This document shows positions 44,530 to 53,475 of a DNA stretch of 64,000 nt, piece after piece. The notes under the pieces were generated by a model, which did not search any database, had not been told where the DNA came from, and worked only from the letters and a program-made list of their open reading frames with translations. The translations under genes and the position numbers were made by a program. The stretch is from Mycobacterium pinniadriaticum (GTDB lineage: Bacteria; Actinomycetota; Actinomycetes; Mycobacteriales; Mycobacteriaceae): positions 186,001-250,000 of the forward strand of contig NZ_JAPJDO010000001.1 in the NCBI RefSeq assembly GCF_026242045.1, written 5' to 3'. How positions within the stretch are numbered: the stretch's first letter is position 1; every line of letters begins with the position of its first letter.

Positions 44530-45237
44530 GTGGCTGGGCAACTCATCGTGTCGGTATCCGGGATCAATCAACGGACGCTGGGCTACCTCGACGAGTTCTG
44601 CGGCTTGCTCGGCGCCCGACAGGTGCCGCTGTCGCTGCTCGTCGCGCCCAGGCAGAAGGACGGCTATCGCCTGGAATCCGATCCCCGCACCATCGAATGG
44701 CTGACGAGCCGCCGAGCCGGCGGTGACGCGGTGGTCCTGCACGGGTTCGATGCGGCCGCCACCAAGAAGCGCCGCGGCGAGTTCGCCAGCCTGCCTTCGC
44801 ACGAGGCCAATCTGCGGCTGATGGGTGCCGACCGGGTCCTCGAACACGTCGGCCTGCGGACGAGGCTGTTCGCCGCCCCCGGCTGGACAGTTTCCTCAGG
44901 CACCGCTTTCGCGCTGCCACGCAACGGCTTCCGGATGCTTGTCGAGCTGCATGGGATCACCGATCTGGTATCGAGCACGACAGAACGCGCGCGGGTGGTC
45001 GGTATCGGTGAAGGATTCGTCACCGAGCCGTGGTGGTGCCGCACCCTGGTGCTGTCCGCGGAGCGCACCGCGCGCCGCGGCGGCCTCGTCCGATTGGCCG
45101 TCACAGCCCGGCAACTCGGTAAGGTCGGGCCCCGCCAAGCGATGCTCGACGCGATCGATCTGGCGCTCATGCACGGCTGCTCGCCGACGGTGTACCGATG
45201 GGGATCAGGCGCCGCCCCCGCAACTTCAGCGGCCTGA
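44530..45237 (+). CDS. DUF2334/polysaccharide-deacetylase-like protein (Rv0784-type)
   Basis: A 235-residue protein. LIVSVSGINQRTLGYLDEFCGLLGARQVPLSLLVAPRQKDGYRLE and VVLHGFDAA resemble the DUF2334 branch of the NodB/polysaccharide deacetylase fold, which has His in HGF but lacks a full metal triad at typical spacing. FAAPGWTVS is another family marker. Position matches Rv0784. GTG start. The last 12 bases overlap the convergent SDR gene. Substrate unknown. Confidence 0.72.
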   Translation: MAGQLIVSVSGINQRTLGYLDEFCGLLGARQVPLSLLVAPRQKDGYRLESDPRTIEWLTSRRAGGDAVVLHGFDAAATKKRRGEFASLPSHEANLRLMGADRVLEHVGLRTRLFAAPGWTVSSGTAFALPRNGFRMLVELHGITDLVSSTTERARVVGIGEGFVTEPWWCRTLVLSAERTARRGGLVRLAVTARQLGKVGPRQAMLDAIDLALMHGCSPTVYRWGSGAAPATSAA

Positions 45238-46026
45238 GCCGGACGCCGTCGTCGCCATCCCGCCGTCGACCGGGATGATCGCCCCGTTAACGTACGCGCC
45301 GGCCCGGCTGGCCAGGAACACCGCGATACCGGCCATGTCGTCGTCGCGCCCGATCCGTCGCATCGGCGATGCCGCCGCGATCGCATCCCCGAAGGCGTCG
45401 AGCGTGGCGGCCATCATCTTCGACTGGAACGGTCCCGGCGCTACAGCGTTGACCGTGACATGCTGCGGTCCAAGCTCTTTGGCCAACACGCGGGTCAGCT
45501 GGTGCAGTGCGGCCTTGCTGGCCGAGTAGGAGTAGGTGTGGGTGATCGGGACGTGGATTCCGTCGATGCTGCCGATGTTGATGATCCGCGCCGGGTCGTC
45601 CTGGGTCCCGGCCTTGCGCAATGCGTCCGCCAGCTCCTGAACCATCCAGAACGGTGACTTCACGTTGAGGTCGAGCACCTTGTCCCAGGCCGACGCCGGA
45701 AACGACTCCAGCGGTTCACCCCACGTCGCTCCGGCGTTGTTGACGAGGATGTCGAGCTTGTCGGTGCCGGCCAGAACCTCGGCGGCCAGCCGTCGGCATT
45801 CCTCCTGGCGGGATAGGTCGGCCGGGATAGCCCGGACCGGGCCGAAGGCCGAGAGCTGCTCCACCGCCTGTTCGCACTTGTCGGCCTTGCGGGAGCTGAT
45901 GATGACGCTGGCACCGGCCTGCAGCAGACCGCGCGCGATCATCATCCCGATACCGCCGCTCCCGCCGGTGACCAGCGCGGTCTTCCCGGACAGCCCGAAC
46001 AGCTTGGCCAGATCCGCTTGGCTCAT
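45226..46026 (-). CDS. SDR family oxidoreductase with duplicated leader
   Basis: A 266-residue SDR: TGGSGGIGMMIARGL, NNAGATWGEP, catalytic Ser in NIGSIDG, YSYSASKAALHQ, and a C-terminal YVNGAIIPVDGGMA. Start ATG 46026 (MSQADLAKLFGLSGKTALVTGG) is fixed by the family N-terminus. Two 35-bp tandem copies upstream each carry a ribosome-binding sequence and an ATG that opens a 12-codon reading frame overlapping the next start. Resembles FabG/gluconate 5-dehydrogenase-like enzymes. Convergent with the DUF2334 gene. Confidence 0.88.
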   Translation of the reverse strand: MSQADLAKLFGLSGKTALVTGGSGGIGMMIARGLLQAGASVIISSRKADKCEQAVEQLSAFGPVRAIPADLSRQEECRRLAAEVLAGTDKLDILVNNAGATWGEPLESFPASAWDKVLDLNVKSPFWMVQELADALRKAGTQDDPARIINIGSIDGIHVPITHTYSYSASKAALHQLTRVLAKELGPQHVTVNAVAPGPFQSKMMAATLDAFGDAIAAASPMRRIGRDDDMAGIAVFLASRAGAYVNGAIIPVDGGMATTASGSGR

Positions 46027-46092
46027 GCGCAATCCGCCTTCGGCTTCGTGCTTGTCCTCATGCGCAATCCGCCTTCGGCTTCTTGCTTGTCC
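46023..46092 (-). repeat. 35-bp tandem duplication spanning the SDR start, with two coupled mini-ORFs
   Basis: 46023-46057 and 46058-46092 are identical except for one base. On the minus strand a first frame (ATG 46096, stop 46058) encodes MGTSKKPKADCA and a second (ATG 46061, stop 46023) encodes MRTSTKPKADCA. Each stop overlaps the next ATG (ATGA), ending at the SDR start. AAAGG lies six bases before the first ATG, and GAAGGCGG recurs before each later ATG. Confidence 0.75.
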
Positions 46093-46121
46093 CCATCAAG
46101 AACCTTTCACAACAACGTGTT

Positions 46122-46760
46122 TCAGAACCGGACCGAATTTTCCTCGGGCAGCACTCGGAAGTCGGTGTCAGTCATCTCGGTGAGCCGACCGTAGTAGATT
46201 CCCCGAGCCTCCGGGGCCACTATGCCCTGATGGATCGGCACGGCGTGCGTTGGCGCCACCGCCCGCAGAAAGTCGACTGCCTCGGAAATCTTCATCCAGG
46301 GAGCGGCGGCCGGAGTGGCCAGGACGTCCACCGGCTCATCGGGCACGAACAGCGCATCGCCGGGGTGCATGAGTCGGGCGGGATGGTCGGCGTCGCCGAT
46401 CAGATACGAGATGTTGTCGATCACCGGGATCTCCGGATGAATGACGGCGTGCCGACCGCCGACCCCGCGGATGGTGAGCCCCCCGACAGTCAGCTCGTCG
46501 CCGACGTGTACCGCGCGCCAGGGGCCGCCGAGTTCGGCCGCGGTGGCCGGATCGGCGTACAGGACAGCGTTCGGGTTGGCCTCGACCAGGGCCGGTAGCC
46601 GTTCCCGGTCTGCGTGGTCGGGGTGTTGATGGGTGATCAGAATCGCCGACAGGCCGGTCACGCCCTCGAAACCGTGGGAGAAGTTCCCGGGATCGAACAA
46701 CAGCGTGGTGCCGTCGAACTCGGCGAGAAGACATGAATGCCCGAAATGCGTCAGTTCCAT
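46122..46760 (-). CDS. MBL-fold metallo-hydrolase (UlaG/Rv0786c-like)
   Basis: A 212-residue metallo-beta-lactamase-fold protein. THFGHSCLLAEFDGTTLLFDPG opens the fold. The metal motif THQHPDHAD fits HxHxDH except for the spacing residues. GGRHAVIHPEIP, MHPGDALFVP and AVPIHQG supply further ligands. Such UlaG-like enzymes hydrolyse phospho-lactones or phosphodiesters; the substrate here is unknown. ATG 46760 overlaps nothing but lies 18 bases from the divergent secreted-protein start. Position matches Rv0786c. Confidence 0.85.
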   Translation of the reverse strand: MELTHFGHSCLLAEFDGTTLLFDPGNFSHGFEGVTGLSAILITHQHPDHADRERLPALVEANPNAVLYADPATAAELGGPWRAVHVGDELTVGGLTIRGVGGRHAVIHPEIPVIDNISYLIGDADHPARLMHPGDALFVPDEPVDVLATPAAAPWMKISEAVDFLRAVAPTHAVPIHQGIVAPEARGIYYGRLTEMTDTDFRVLPEENSVRF

Positions 46761-46778
46761 GTCTACGATTGTGCGCGC

Positions 46779-47450
46779 ATGGGGAGGCGTCAGATCGTGC
46801 GGTTGGTCATCGCGGTATTGCTGGTGGCTTGTGGGCTTGCCGTCGCGCCGCCTGCTGCCGCCGAGCCCAATCTCTGTCCGCCCAATTGCGACCGCATCCC
46901 CGACGCCGCCTGGATCGCCCCGTGGGCGGTGCCGCTCAATGCTCGATACACCTGGCCGCGGTTGGCCGCGGTGGCGGTGACCGCCACCGTGCCGCGGTTC
47001 CGCTTCGAGGAGTTGTGCGGCACGCCGCCGGTCGCGGCCGATCCGCGCGCTTACGCCGTCGCCGAACGGGCCAGCGTGGTCAATCCGGTCGGGCAGTGGC
47101 AGCTGCAGGCCACCGTGGTGCACTGGCGCGGGGAGACCTGGCGTGGCGGTGAACTTGCCGAAGATGTCTTTCAGCGGGCCGTCGCCGCGTTGCGCTCGTG
47201 TCAACGCACCGATCCACTGGCCTCCCCCTCGCTGACCGTGGACCAGCCGGACCGGATGGCCGCGGTGATCAGCGGACCGGTGATCCTGCACCAATACCTG
47301 GTGGCCAGCCCTGCCAACAGCACTATCACCGAGCTGGCGCTCTGGTCCACCGCGCCGCCGCTGACGCCGTGGCCCACGGACGCGGACGCGGACGTGCTCG
47401 ACGCACTCGGCGCGCCGCTGTGCACCGCCTACATCGGGTCGTGTCCGTGA
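46779..47450 (+). CDS. Secreted protein of unknown function
   Basis: A 223-residue protein with a clear signal peptide (MGRRQIVRLVIAVLLVACGLAVAPPAAA/EPN) and a mature domain beginning NLCPPNCDRIPDAAWIAPWAVPLNARYTWP. Four to six cysteines (NLCPPNC, EELCG, LRSCQ, APLCTAYIGSC) suggest disulphides. No catalytic motif was recognised. It is close to the place of Rv0787 but shorter, and I cannot assert orthology. Divergent from the metallo-hydrolase and 52 bp upstream of purS. Confidence 0.75.
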   Translation: MGRRQIVRLVIAVLLVACGLAVAPPAAAEPNLCPPNCDRIPDAAWIAPWAVPLNARYTWPRLAAVAVTATVPRFRFEELCGTPPVAADPRAYAVAERASVVNPVGQWQLQATVVHWRGETWRGGELAEDVFQRAVAALRSCQRTDPLASPSLTVDQPDRMAAVISGPVILHQYLVASPANSTITELALWSTAPPLTPWPTDADADVLDALGAPLCTAYIGSCP

Positions 47451-47502
47451 GCCGCCGGTAGAGTTACCTCGCAATAATTTCCCGACGTCAGCAGGAGAGC
47501 CT

Positions 47503-47742
47503 GTGGCCCGTGTGGTTGTCAATGTGATGCCCAAAGCCGAGATTCTCGACCCCCAGGGTCAGGCGATCGTCGGCGCATTGGGCCGGCTGGGTCATGCCGG
47601 CATCTCAGATGTCAGGCAGGGCAAGCGATTCGAGCTCGAAGTCGACGATTCGGTCAGCGATTCCGAACTCGCTGAGATCGCCGAATCGCTGCTGGCCAAC
47701 ACCGTCATCGAGGACTGGTCAGTCACCCGGGAGCAAGCGTGA
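47503..47742 (+). CDS. purS: FGAM synthase subunit PurS
   Basis: A 79-residue Pur[43 protein letters not shown]. It forms the bridging dimer of the PurS-PurQ-PurL complex that converts FGAR to FGAM (step 4). An AGGAGAG site precedes GTG 47503. Its stop overlaps the purQ GTG by four bases. Confidence 0.95.
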   Translation: MARVVVNVMPKAEILDPQGQAIVGALGRLGHAGISDVRQGKRFELEVDDSVSDSELAEIAESLLANTVIEDWSVTREQA

Positions 47743-48413
47743 GCGCGCGGATCGGGGTCATCACCTTCCCGGGTACGCTCGACGACGTCGATGCCGCCCG
47801 AGCGGTGCGGCTCGCCGGTGCTGAAGCGGTCAGCCTCTGGCACGGCGACGCCGACCTGAAGGGCGTCGACGCCGTGGTGGTGCCGGGCGGATTCTCCTAC
47901 GGGGACTACCTGCGCTGCGGTGCGATCGCGAAGTTCGCCCCGGTCATGGGCGAGGTCATCACAGCGGCGAATGCCGGCCTGCCGGTGCTGGGCATCTGTA
48001 ACGGCTTCCAGGTGCTGTGCGAGGCCGGCCTGCTGCCGGGCGCCCTGACCCGCAACGCCGGTCTGCACTTCGTCTGTCGCGATGTCTGGCTGAAGGTCGA
48101 CTCGATCACCAGCGCGTGGACGACCCGCTACGAGTGGGGTGCCGAGTTGTTGGTACCGCTGAAATCGGGTGAGGGCCGCTATGTCGCCGGCGAAGCCGTG
48201 CTCGACGAGCTGGAGGGCGAGGGCCGGGTGGTGTTCCGCTACGCCGACAACCCGAACGGCTCGATGCGCGATATCGCCGGGATCAGCTCGGCCAACGGCC
48301 GGGTGGTCGGATTGATGCCGCACCCCGAGCACGCCACCGAGGCGCTGACCGGGCCGTCCGACGACGGGCTGGGACTGTTCTACTCCGCGCTGGATGCGGT
48401 GCTGGCCGCCTAA
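47739..48413 (+). CDS. purQ: FGAM synthase glutaminase subunit PurQ
   Basis: A 224-residue class-I glutamine amidotransferase. The nucleophilic Cys lies in [19 protein letters not shown], and the His/Glu pair in [31 protein letters not shown] is the PurQ signature. It supplies ammonia from glutamine to PurL. GTG start overlaps purS. Seven bases after the stop a palindromic repeat begins that probably ends transcription. purL lies 5 kb further on rather than adjacent. Confidence 0.96.
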   Translation: MSARIGVITFPGTLDDVDAARAVRLAGAEAVSLWHGDADLKGVDAVVVPGGFSYGDYLRCGAIAKFAPVMGEVITAANAGLPVLGICNGFQVLCEAGLLPGALTRNAGLHFVCRDVWLKVDSITSAWTTRYEWGAELLVPLKSGEGRYVAGEAVLDELEGEGRVVFRYADNPNGSMRDIAGISSANGRVVGLMPHPEHATEALTGPSDDGLGLFYSALDAVLAA

Positions 48414-48419
48414 GCCGTT

Positions 48420-48472
48420 GCGATTTCGGCGCGCAAACCGCCGCCAGGCGAACGAAAGCGCGCCGAAATCGC
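48420..48472. repeat. Intergenic palindromic repeat, copy 2
   Basis: GCGATTTCGGCGCGC (48420-48434) is the exact inverse of 48458-48472, with a 23-base loop whose reverse complement (ttcgttcgcctggcggcgg) matches the loop of copy 1 at 26751-26769. It lies between the stops of convergent purQ and an SDR gene, the same context as copy 1. Confidence 0.8.
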
Positions 48473-48477
48473 GTCTG

Positions 48478-49200
48478 TCAGGCGCTCAGCGCCACGGCGC
48501 CGCCGTCGACCGGCACGATAGCCCCGTTGATGAAGCCGGCGGCGCGGCTGACCAGGAAGGCGACGACGCCGGCGATCTCGTCGGCCCGGGCGACCCTCCC
48601 GAGCGCTCGCGTCTGGGCCAGCCCGTCGATGAATCCCGGTATGCCCGCGGTACCCGGAGTCTCGGTGGGCCCGGGTGACACCGCATTCACCCGCACCCCG
48701 GACTTGCCGAACTCGTCGGCCCACACCTTGGTGAAGAGCTCCAAACCAGCCTTGCTGGCGCCGTACCCCCCGGCGCCCTGGCCGGGAGTCGAGGCGACCA
48801 CGGTGGTGATGTTGACCACGGCGCCGGTGCCGCGGGCAGCCATCCCGGGAACCAGCTCGCGCACCAGAATGAACGGCGCGCGCAGATTGGTGTTGAGCTG
48901 AGCGTCGAAATCGGCATCGGTGGTGTCGGCCGTCGCTGCGAAGGTGTAGATGCCGGCGTTGTTGACCAGGATGTCCACCTGGCCGGCCGCGCGCGCCAGC
49001 CGGCCCACTTCCTCTGCATTGCTGAGGTCGGCGGCGATGAATCGCGCTGCACCACCGGCATTCTCGATGTCCTGCACGACCTTTCTGCCGCGCTCGGCGT
49101 CGCGGCCATGGACGATCACGTCGGCGCCACCACGGGCGAGTTCGAGTGCGATCGCGTATCCGATCCCGGAGGTCGCCCCGGTTACCAGTGCTGTCGTCAT
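48478..49200 (-). CDS. SDR family oxidoreductase
   Basis: A 240-residue classical SDR: VTGATSGIGYAIALELA at residues 5-21, NNAGIYT, catalytic Ser/Thr region NITTVVAS (TT where SS is usual), YGASKAGLELF with Tyr and Lys, and FINGAIVPVDGGA. ATG 49200 is used because the fold starts there. It lies 66 bp downstream of the encapsulin stop, in the same direction, and may be a distal member of that operon. Substrate unknown. Confidence 0.87.
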   Translation of the reverse strand: MTTALVTGATSGIGYAIALELARGGADVIVHGRDAERGRKVVQDIENAGGAARFIAADLSNAEEVGRLARAAGQVDILVNNAGIYTFAATADTTDADFDAQLNTNLRAPFILVRELVPGMAARGTGAVVNITTVVASTPGQGAGGYGASKAGLELFTKVWADEFGKSGVRVNAVSPGPTETPGTAGIPGFIDGLAQTRALGRVARADEIAGVVAFLVSRAAGFINGAIVPVDGGAVALSA

Positions 49201-49266
49201 GAAGTGCACGACACCTGCGCCCGATCGATTATTCCGAGCCTGCGGTCCGCGTGCTCTCGACAAAGC

Positions 49267-50064
49267 TCAGGCGGTCAGCGCGACCGACGCCTCGGCCGTG
49301 TAGCAGAGGAATGTCAGCGTCTCCTGCAAGTAGAGCTGCACGGTGTCGGCATCATGGCTCAGGTAGCCGATCGCGACGTCAGTGCCGAGCTGCAGATCGA
49401 AATCGCCGCCGCGGGTACTCAGCACGAACGCGCCGTCGATTGCGGGCGCCCAGATGATCTCACCGTCGACCAGCCGGTTGAGGTGCTCGCGGATCGGATA
49501 GCCGTGCTCGGTGGTCTCGCTCACCTTGGTGTAGGCATCAGCGGACAGCAGCACCGAGTAGGGGCCGTCCACACCGGCCAGCCGCAACTCAGACAGTGCT
49601 TGGGCGAAGACGTCGGGATACTCCCGGGCATCCTCGGGCAGCGCCAGCGCCGGGTTGGAGCTGGCGCTGCGGATCCCGCCGATCGACGCCGCCGAGTAGC
49701 CCTCGAAGATCGCGCGGTCCTCGATGAACGCCAGTTTCTTGGCGGCGTCCTTCACCGGATCCCAGTCGGAGTCCTGCGCACCGCGCTCCACATCGTCGAT
49801 GGCGGTGCGAGACACGGTGAACGGCACCCGCAGCCGCACCAGCGGCTTGGATTCCCGAAGGTGGGCCACCACGCCATCGGCCGGGGCGGGCACATCGCGC
49901 AGATGGCCGGTGCTCACCGCGGCGGTCACCGGGCCGCCGGGATCACTGACATCGACGACCCGTCGGCCGGCGATGTGGCGCTTGAATGTCCGCGTGGCCT
50001 CCAATTCGATTTCACTCCAAGCAGACTCGGTGATTGGAGCGAGCTCGCGGTAGAGGTTGTTCAT
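49267..50064 (-). CDS. cfp29: Encapsulin nanocompartment shell protein (CFP29/linocin M18 family)
   Basis: A 265-residue HK97-fold shell protein. NNLYRELAPITESAWSEIELEATRTFKRHIAGRRVVDV is the conserved N-terminal arm, and ERGAQDSDWDPVKDAAKKLAFIEDRAIFEGY and TYL-type C-terminal strands follow. Sixty copies normally form a T=1 icosahedral cage. Start codon overlaps the DyP peroxidase stop (TGATG), so shell and cargo are translated in tandem. Matches M. tuberculosis Rv0798c, an immunodominant culture-filtrate protein. Confidence 0.95.
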   Translation of the reverse strand: MNNLYRELAPITESAWSEIELEATRTFKRHIAGRRVVDVSDPGGPVTAAVSTGHLRDVPAPADGVVAHLRESKPLVRLRVPFTVSRTAIDDVERGAQDSDWDPVKDAAKKLAFIEDRAIFEGYSAASIGGIRSASSNPALALPEDAREYPDVFAQALSELRLAGVDGPYSVLLSADAYTKVSETTEHGYPIREHLNRLVDGEIIWAPAIDGAFVLSTRGGDFDLQLGTDVAIGYLSHDADTVQLYLQETLTFLCYTAEASVALTA

Positions 50065-51089
50065 CAGGGCTGTCCTTTCAGGCTGCCGATCGCCAGTGAG
50101 CCGTCGGATGTGGTGGCTGGTGCCGGGGGAGCCGCCGGGACGTCACCGGAGCCCGGCCTCGGCGGCGGATCGTCGAGGAAATCGGCGATGGGGGTGAAGA
50201 ACATCGTGCCCGTCAGGGCAGTGGAGAAGTCCAGGATGCGATCGGTGTTGCCGGGCGGGTCGCCGAGGAACATCTTCTCCAACATCCTCTCGGTCACGTC
50301 CGGCGACCGTGAGTAGCCGATGTAGTAGGTGCCGTACTCGCCCGTGCCGACTTCGCCGAAGGGCATGTTGGCCCGCACGATCTTGAGCTCGTTGCCGTCG
50401 GCGTCTTCGACGGTGTTCAGGGCCACGTGGGAGTTGGCCGGCTTCACATCATCGTCGAGCTCGATGTCCTCGAGCTTGGTGCGACCGATGACGTTCTCCT
50501 GTTCGGTCACCGACAGCGACTCCCAGGACGTCATGTCATGGACGTACTTCTGGACGTGGACGTAGCAACCGCCGGCGAAATCCGGGTCCTCGTCGCCGAT
50601 CTCGGTGGCACTCAACGCTTGTGGACCATCCGGGTTCTCTGTGCCGTCGACGAAGCCCAGCAGGTCGCGGTTGTCGAAGAACTTGAATCCGTGCACTTCG
50701 TCGACGATGGTGATTGCGCCCGCCATCGCCTTGACGACCCGGCCGGCCAACTCGAAGCAGACATCGAGCACCTCGGCGCGGATGTGGAACAACAGGTCGC
50801 CCGGTGTGGACGGGGCGTGGTGGCGGGGGCCGCGCAGTTCGACGAACGGGTGCAGATCCGCCGGCCGCGGCCCGGCGAACAACCGGTTCCATGCGTCGGA
50901 TCCGATCGACGTCACCATAGACAGGTTCTTGGCCGGATCGCGGAAGCCGATCGCCTTCACCAAACCACCCAGATCGGGCAAGGCGTCGTGCACAGCCGCT
51001 TCGCCACCCTCGTTGATCGTGGCCACCAGAAAGATGGCGGCGGGTGTCAGGGGAGCCAGAACCGGTTGGGGTAGCGGGGAGGGCACCAT
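50064..51089 (-). CDS. dyp: Dye-decolorizing peroxidase, encapsulin cargo
   Basis: A 341-residue DyP-type haem peroxidase. GFVDGTENP is the GxxDG signature with the catalytic Asp, and H in ANSHVALN is the candidate proximal haem ligand. After the fold, a Pro/Ala-rich linker ([19 protein letters not shown]) leads to the last 13 residues [13 protein letters not shown], a canonical encapsulin-targeting peptide. The enzyme should therefore be packed inside the shell. Matches Rv0799c. Likely role: peroxide-dependent oxidation under acid or oxidative stress. Confidence 0.95.
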   Translation of the reverse strand: MVPSPLPQPVLAPLTPAAIFLVATINEGGEAAVHDALPDLGGLVKAIGFRDPAKNLSMVTSIGSDAWNRLFAGPRPADLHPFVELRGPRHHAPSTPGDLLFHIRAEVLDVCFELAGRVVKAMAGAITIVDEVHGFKFFDNRDLLGFVDGTENPDGPQALSATEIGDEDPDFAGGCYVHVQKYVHDMTSWESLSVTEQENVIGRTKLEDIELDDDVKPANSHVALNTVEDADGNELKIVRANMPFGEVGTGEYGTYYIGYSRSPDVTERMLEKMFLGDPPGNTDRILDFSTALTGTMFFTPIADFLDDPPPRPGSGDVPAAPPAPATTSDGSLAIGSLKGQP

Positions 51090-51128
51090 CTGACCCTAAC
51101 GAAAATGATGTCGGCGATGATGGTGAAC

Positions 51129-52421
51129 ATGTCCACAGGTGCCACCGCGCACGGGTTGTGCGAGTTCATCGATGCCTCGCCGTCGCCGTTCCACGTCTGC
51201 CACACGGTCGCGCAGCGCTTGACGGCCGCCGGATTCACCGAGCTGGCCGAGACCGACCGATGGCCCGAGGGCGGTTCAGCCGGTCGGTACTTCACGGTGC
51301 GGGCCGGCTCGCTGGTGGCGTGGAATGCCTCTGAGCACAGCAGCGGCAATTCACAGCGGCCCTTCCGCATCATCGGCGGCCACACCGACAGCCCCAACCT
51401 GCGCGTCAAGCAGCATCCGGACCGAGTGGTGGCCGGGTGGCAGGTCGTCGCGCTGGAACCCTACGGCGGCGCGTGGCTCAACTCCTGGCTGGACCGTGAC
51501 CTGGGAATCAGTGGCCGGCTGTCGGTTCGCGACCCCGACGCCGAGGGGGGTGTGTCGCACCGGCTGGTGCGCATCGACGAGCCCATCCTGCGGGTGCCGC
51601 AGCTGGCCATCCACCTCGCCGAGGACCGCGCGGCGGTCAAGCTCGACCCCCAGCGCCATCTCAACGCCGTCTGGGGGCTCGGCGAGGAACCCCGGTCCTT
51701 CCGCGACTACGCCGGCGAGTGGGCCGGAGTCGCCCCGGCCGACCTGCTGGCAGCCGACCTGATGACCCACGATCTGACCCCGTCAGCCCTCATCGGCGTC
51801 GAAGATCAGTTCGTCAGCGCACCCCGGCTGGACAACCAGGGCACCTGTTACGCCGGCCTGGAGGCGTTCCTGGCCGCAGAACCACGCGGCTATCTGCCGG
51901 TGCTGGCGTTGTTCGATCACGAGGAGGTCGGCTCGACCTCCGATCACGGCGCGCAATCCGATCTGCTGCTCACCACGCTGGAGCGCATCGTGCTGGCGGC
52001 CGGCGGCGACCGGGAGGATTTCCTGCGCCGGCTGACCGCGTCGATGGTCGCCTCCGGCGATATGGCTCACGCGACGCACCCCAACTATCCCGACCGCCAC
52101 GAACCCGGGCATCTGATCGCGGTCAACGGCGGGCCGGTGCTCAAGGTGCAGCCGAACCTGCGCTACGCCACCGACGGCCGGACCGCGGCCACCTTCGAAT
52201 TGGCCTGCCGCCAAGCGGGAGTGCCGCTGCAGCGCTACGAACACCGCGCCGATCTGCCGTGCGGTTCGACCATCGGACCGATGACCTCGGCGCGCACCGG
52301 CATTCCCACAGTGGACGTCGGAGCGGCCCAGCTGGCCATGCACTCCGCCCGCGAACTGATGGGCGCGGCCGACGTCGCGGCGTATGCGGCTGCGCTGCAG
52401 GCGTTTCTGTCGCCGGCGTAA
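51129..52421 (+). CDS. pepC: M18 family aminopeptidase (PepC / aspartyl aminopeptidase type)
   Basis: A 430-residue zinc aminopeptidase: [14 protein letters not shown] carries the first metal His/Asp, [15 protein letters not shown] the acidic metal and catalytic residues, and AMHSARE the C-terminal His ligand. Start ATG 51129 gives [22 protein letters not shown], the family N-terminus; ATGs at 51105, 51108 and 51117 are in frame. Matches Rv0800. Divergent from the DyP gene with only 39 bp between starts. Cytosolic peptide turnover. Confidence 0.93.
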   Translation: MSTGATAHGLCEFIDASPSPFHVCHTVAQRLTAAGFTELAETDRWPEGGSAGRYFTVRAGSLVAWNASEHSSGNSQRPFRIIGGHTDSPNLRVKQHPDRVVAGWQVVALEPYGGAWLNSWLDRDLGISGRLSVRDPDAEGGVSHRLVRIDEPILRVPQLAIHLAEDRAAVKLDPQRHLNAVWGLGEEPRSFRDYAGEWAGVAPADLLAADLMTHDLTPSALIGVEDQFVSAPRLDNQGTCYAGLEAFLAAEPRGYLPVLALFDHEEVGSTSDHGAQSDLLLTTLERIVLAAGGDREDFLRRLTASMVASGDMAHATHPNYPDRHEPGHLIAVNGGPVLKVQPNLRYATDGRTAATFELACRQAGVPLQRYEHRADLPCGSTIGPMTSARTGIPTVDVGAAQLAMHSARELMGAADVAAYAAALQAFLSPA

Positions 52422-52628
52422 CTCCTCTGCGCCCAGCGGCCGACATCGCCGCCCGGACGCGCCAGCGTGCTGGTCCACGGCTTCAGCGCACCCGCCGTCG
52501 CGCACTGCTATGCCCGCTGGCAGACCCGACGGCGCAGCCGCGTCAGCTGCAGGAACCCTAGTTTGAGTCACGAGTATCAACACGAGATTTGCGTCTCACT
52601 AACCTCTCTCTCGAATCTGCCGAACCGA

Positions 52629-52841
52629 GGAATTCAGACGGCACTTACCCGCGCTCAGATGGACGAGAAGCTCGACGAGCATTTCCGCTTCGAAATGTCC
52701 GATGATGTCGACGGGGTCCTGGCGACCCTTGCCGGAGACGTCGAACACGACATCGTCGGCACGCCAGGTGGGCCGACGAGCGGCCGCGAGAACGTCTGGG
52801 TGGACTTGGTCGCCATCATCGAACAACTGCCGCCGGACTGA
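52629..52841 (+). pseudogene. 5' remnant of a SnoaL/NTF2-like gene
   Basis: A frame with TRAQMDEKLDEHFRFEMSDD, VDGVLATLAGDVEHDIVG and TPGGPTSGRE reads as the first 50 or so residues of a SnoaL-like protein, whose full length is about 130. Similarity stops after GRE and the frame ends 14 residues later, where the TetR gene begins. The stretch from 52422 to 52628 holds no supportable gene, and its 52560-52630 part is unusually AT-rich, possibly the old promoter. Probably a deletion scar. Confidence 0.5.
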
Positions 52842-52845
52842 CGCG

Positions 52846-53466
52846 ATGGGCGCAGCGACGACGGGCCGGCACGACCAGCGAGCCCGCACCCGAAAAGACC
52901 TGCTGGAAGCCGCCTCTCGCCTGTTGAGGCAAGGTCACATGCTGACCATGGAAGAGGTCGCCGCCGAAGCGCAGGTGTCCAGGGTTACGGCACATCGCTA
53001 TATCCCCAACGCCGAGATGCTGGTCGTCGAGGCCACCCCGGACTGGGCTACTCCCGAACCCGGCGACATCTTCGCGACAGCCTCCGACGATCCAGTGGAG
53101 CGGGTGGAGCTGGTCGATGACGTGTTGACCGAAATGATGGCCGCCAACGAGCCGGCCTTCCGGATCATGCTGGCGCAGTCGGTGCGACGGGGCATCGAGG
53201 GCGGGGATTATCCGGTCCGGCAGAACCGGCGGACCGCCCTGATCGAGGCGGCGCTGGCCCCGGTGCGTGATCGGTTTCGGCCGGACAAGCTGGACTCGCT
53301 GACCAGCGCACTGGCGGTGCTGCTCGGAATCGAGTCGATGGTGGTGTTCACCGACGTTCTGCAGTTCGACGCCGCTCGGGCCCGCGAGGTCCGGCGGTGG
53401 GCCATTCGTGCCCTGGTCGACGACGCTCTCGTCGCCAAGCCCGGCCAAGGCGCGGGTGCGAACTAG
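52846..53466 (+). CDS. TetR family transcriptional regulator
   Basis: A 206-residue TetR-like regulator: QRARTRKDLLEAASRLLRQGHMLTMEEVAAEAQVSRVTAHRYI is the DNA-binding region. The C-terminal domain has VRRGIEGGDYPVRQNRRTALIEAAL. ATG 52846 is four bases after the stop of the SnoaL remnant, so it may once have been co-transcribed with an intact enzyme gene. It lies nine bases before purL, which could make it part of the purL transcript. Confidence 0.87.
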   Translation: MGAATTGRHDQRARTRKDLLEAASRLLRQGHMLTMEEVAAEAQVSRVTAHRYIPNAEMLVVEATPDWATPEPGDIFATASDDPVERVELVDDVLTEMMAANEPAFRIMLAQSVRRGIEGGDYPVRQNRRTALIEAALAPVRDRFRPDKLDSLTSALAVLLGIESMVVFTDVLQFDAARAREVRRWAIRALVDDALVAKPGQGAGAN

Positions 53467-53475
53467 ACTGTTCAC

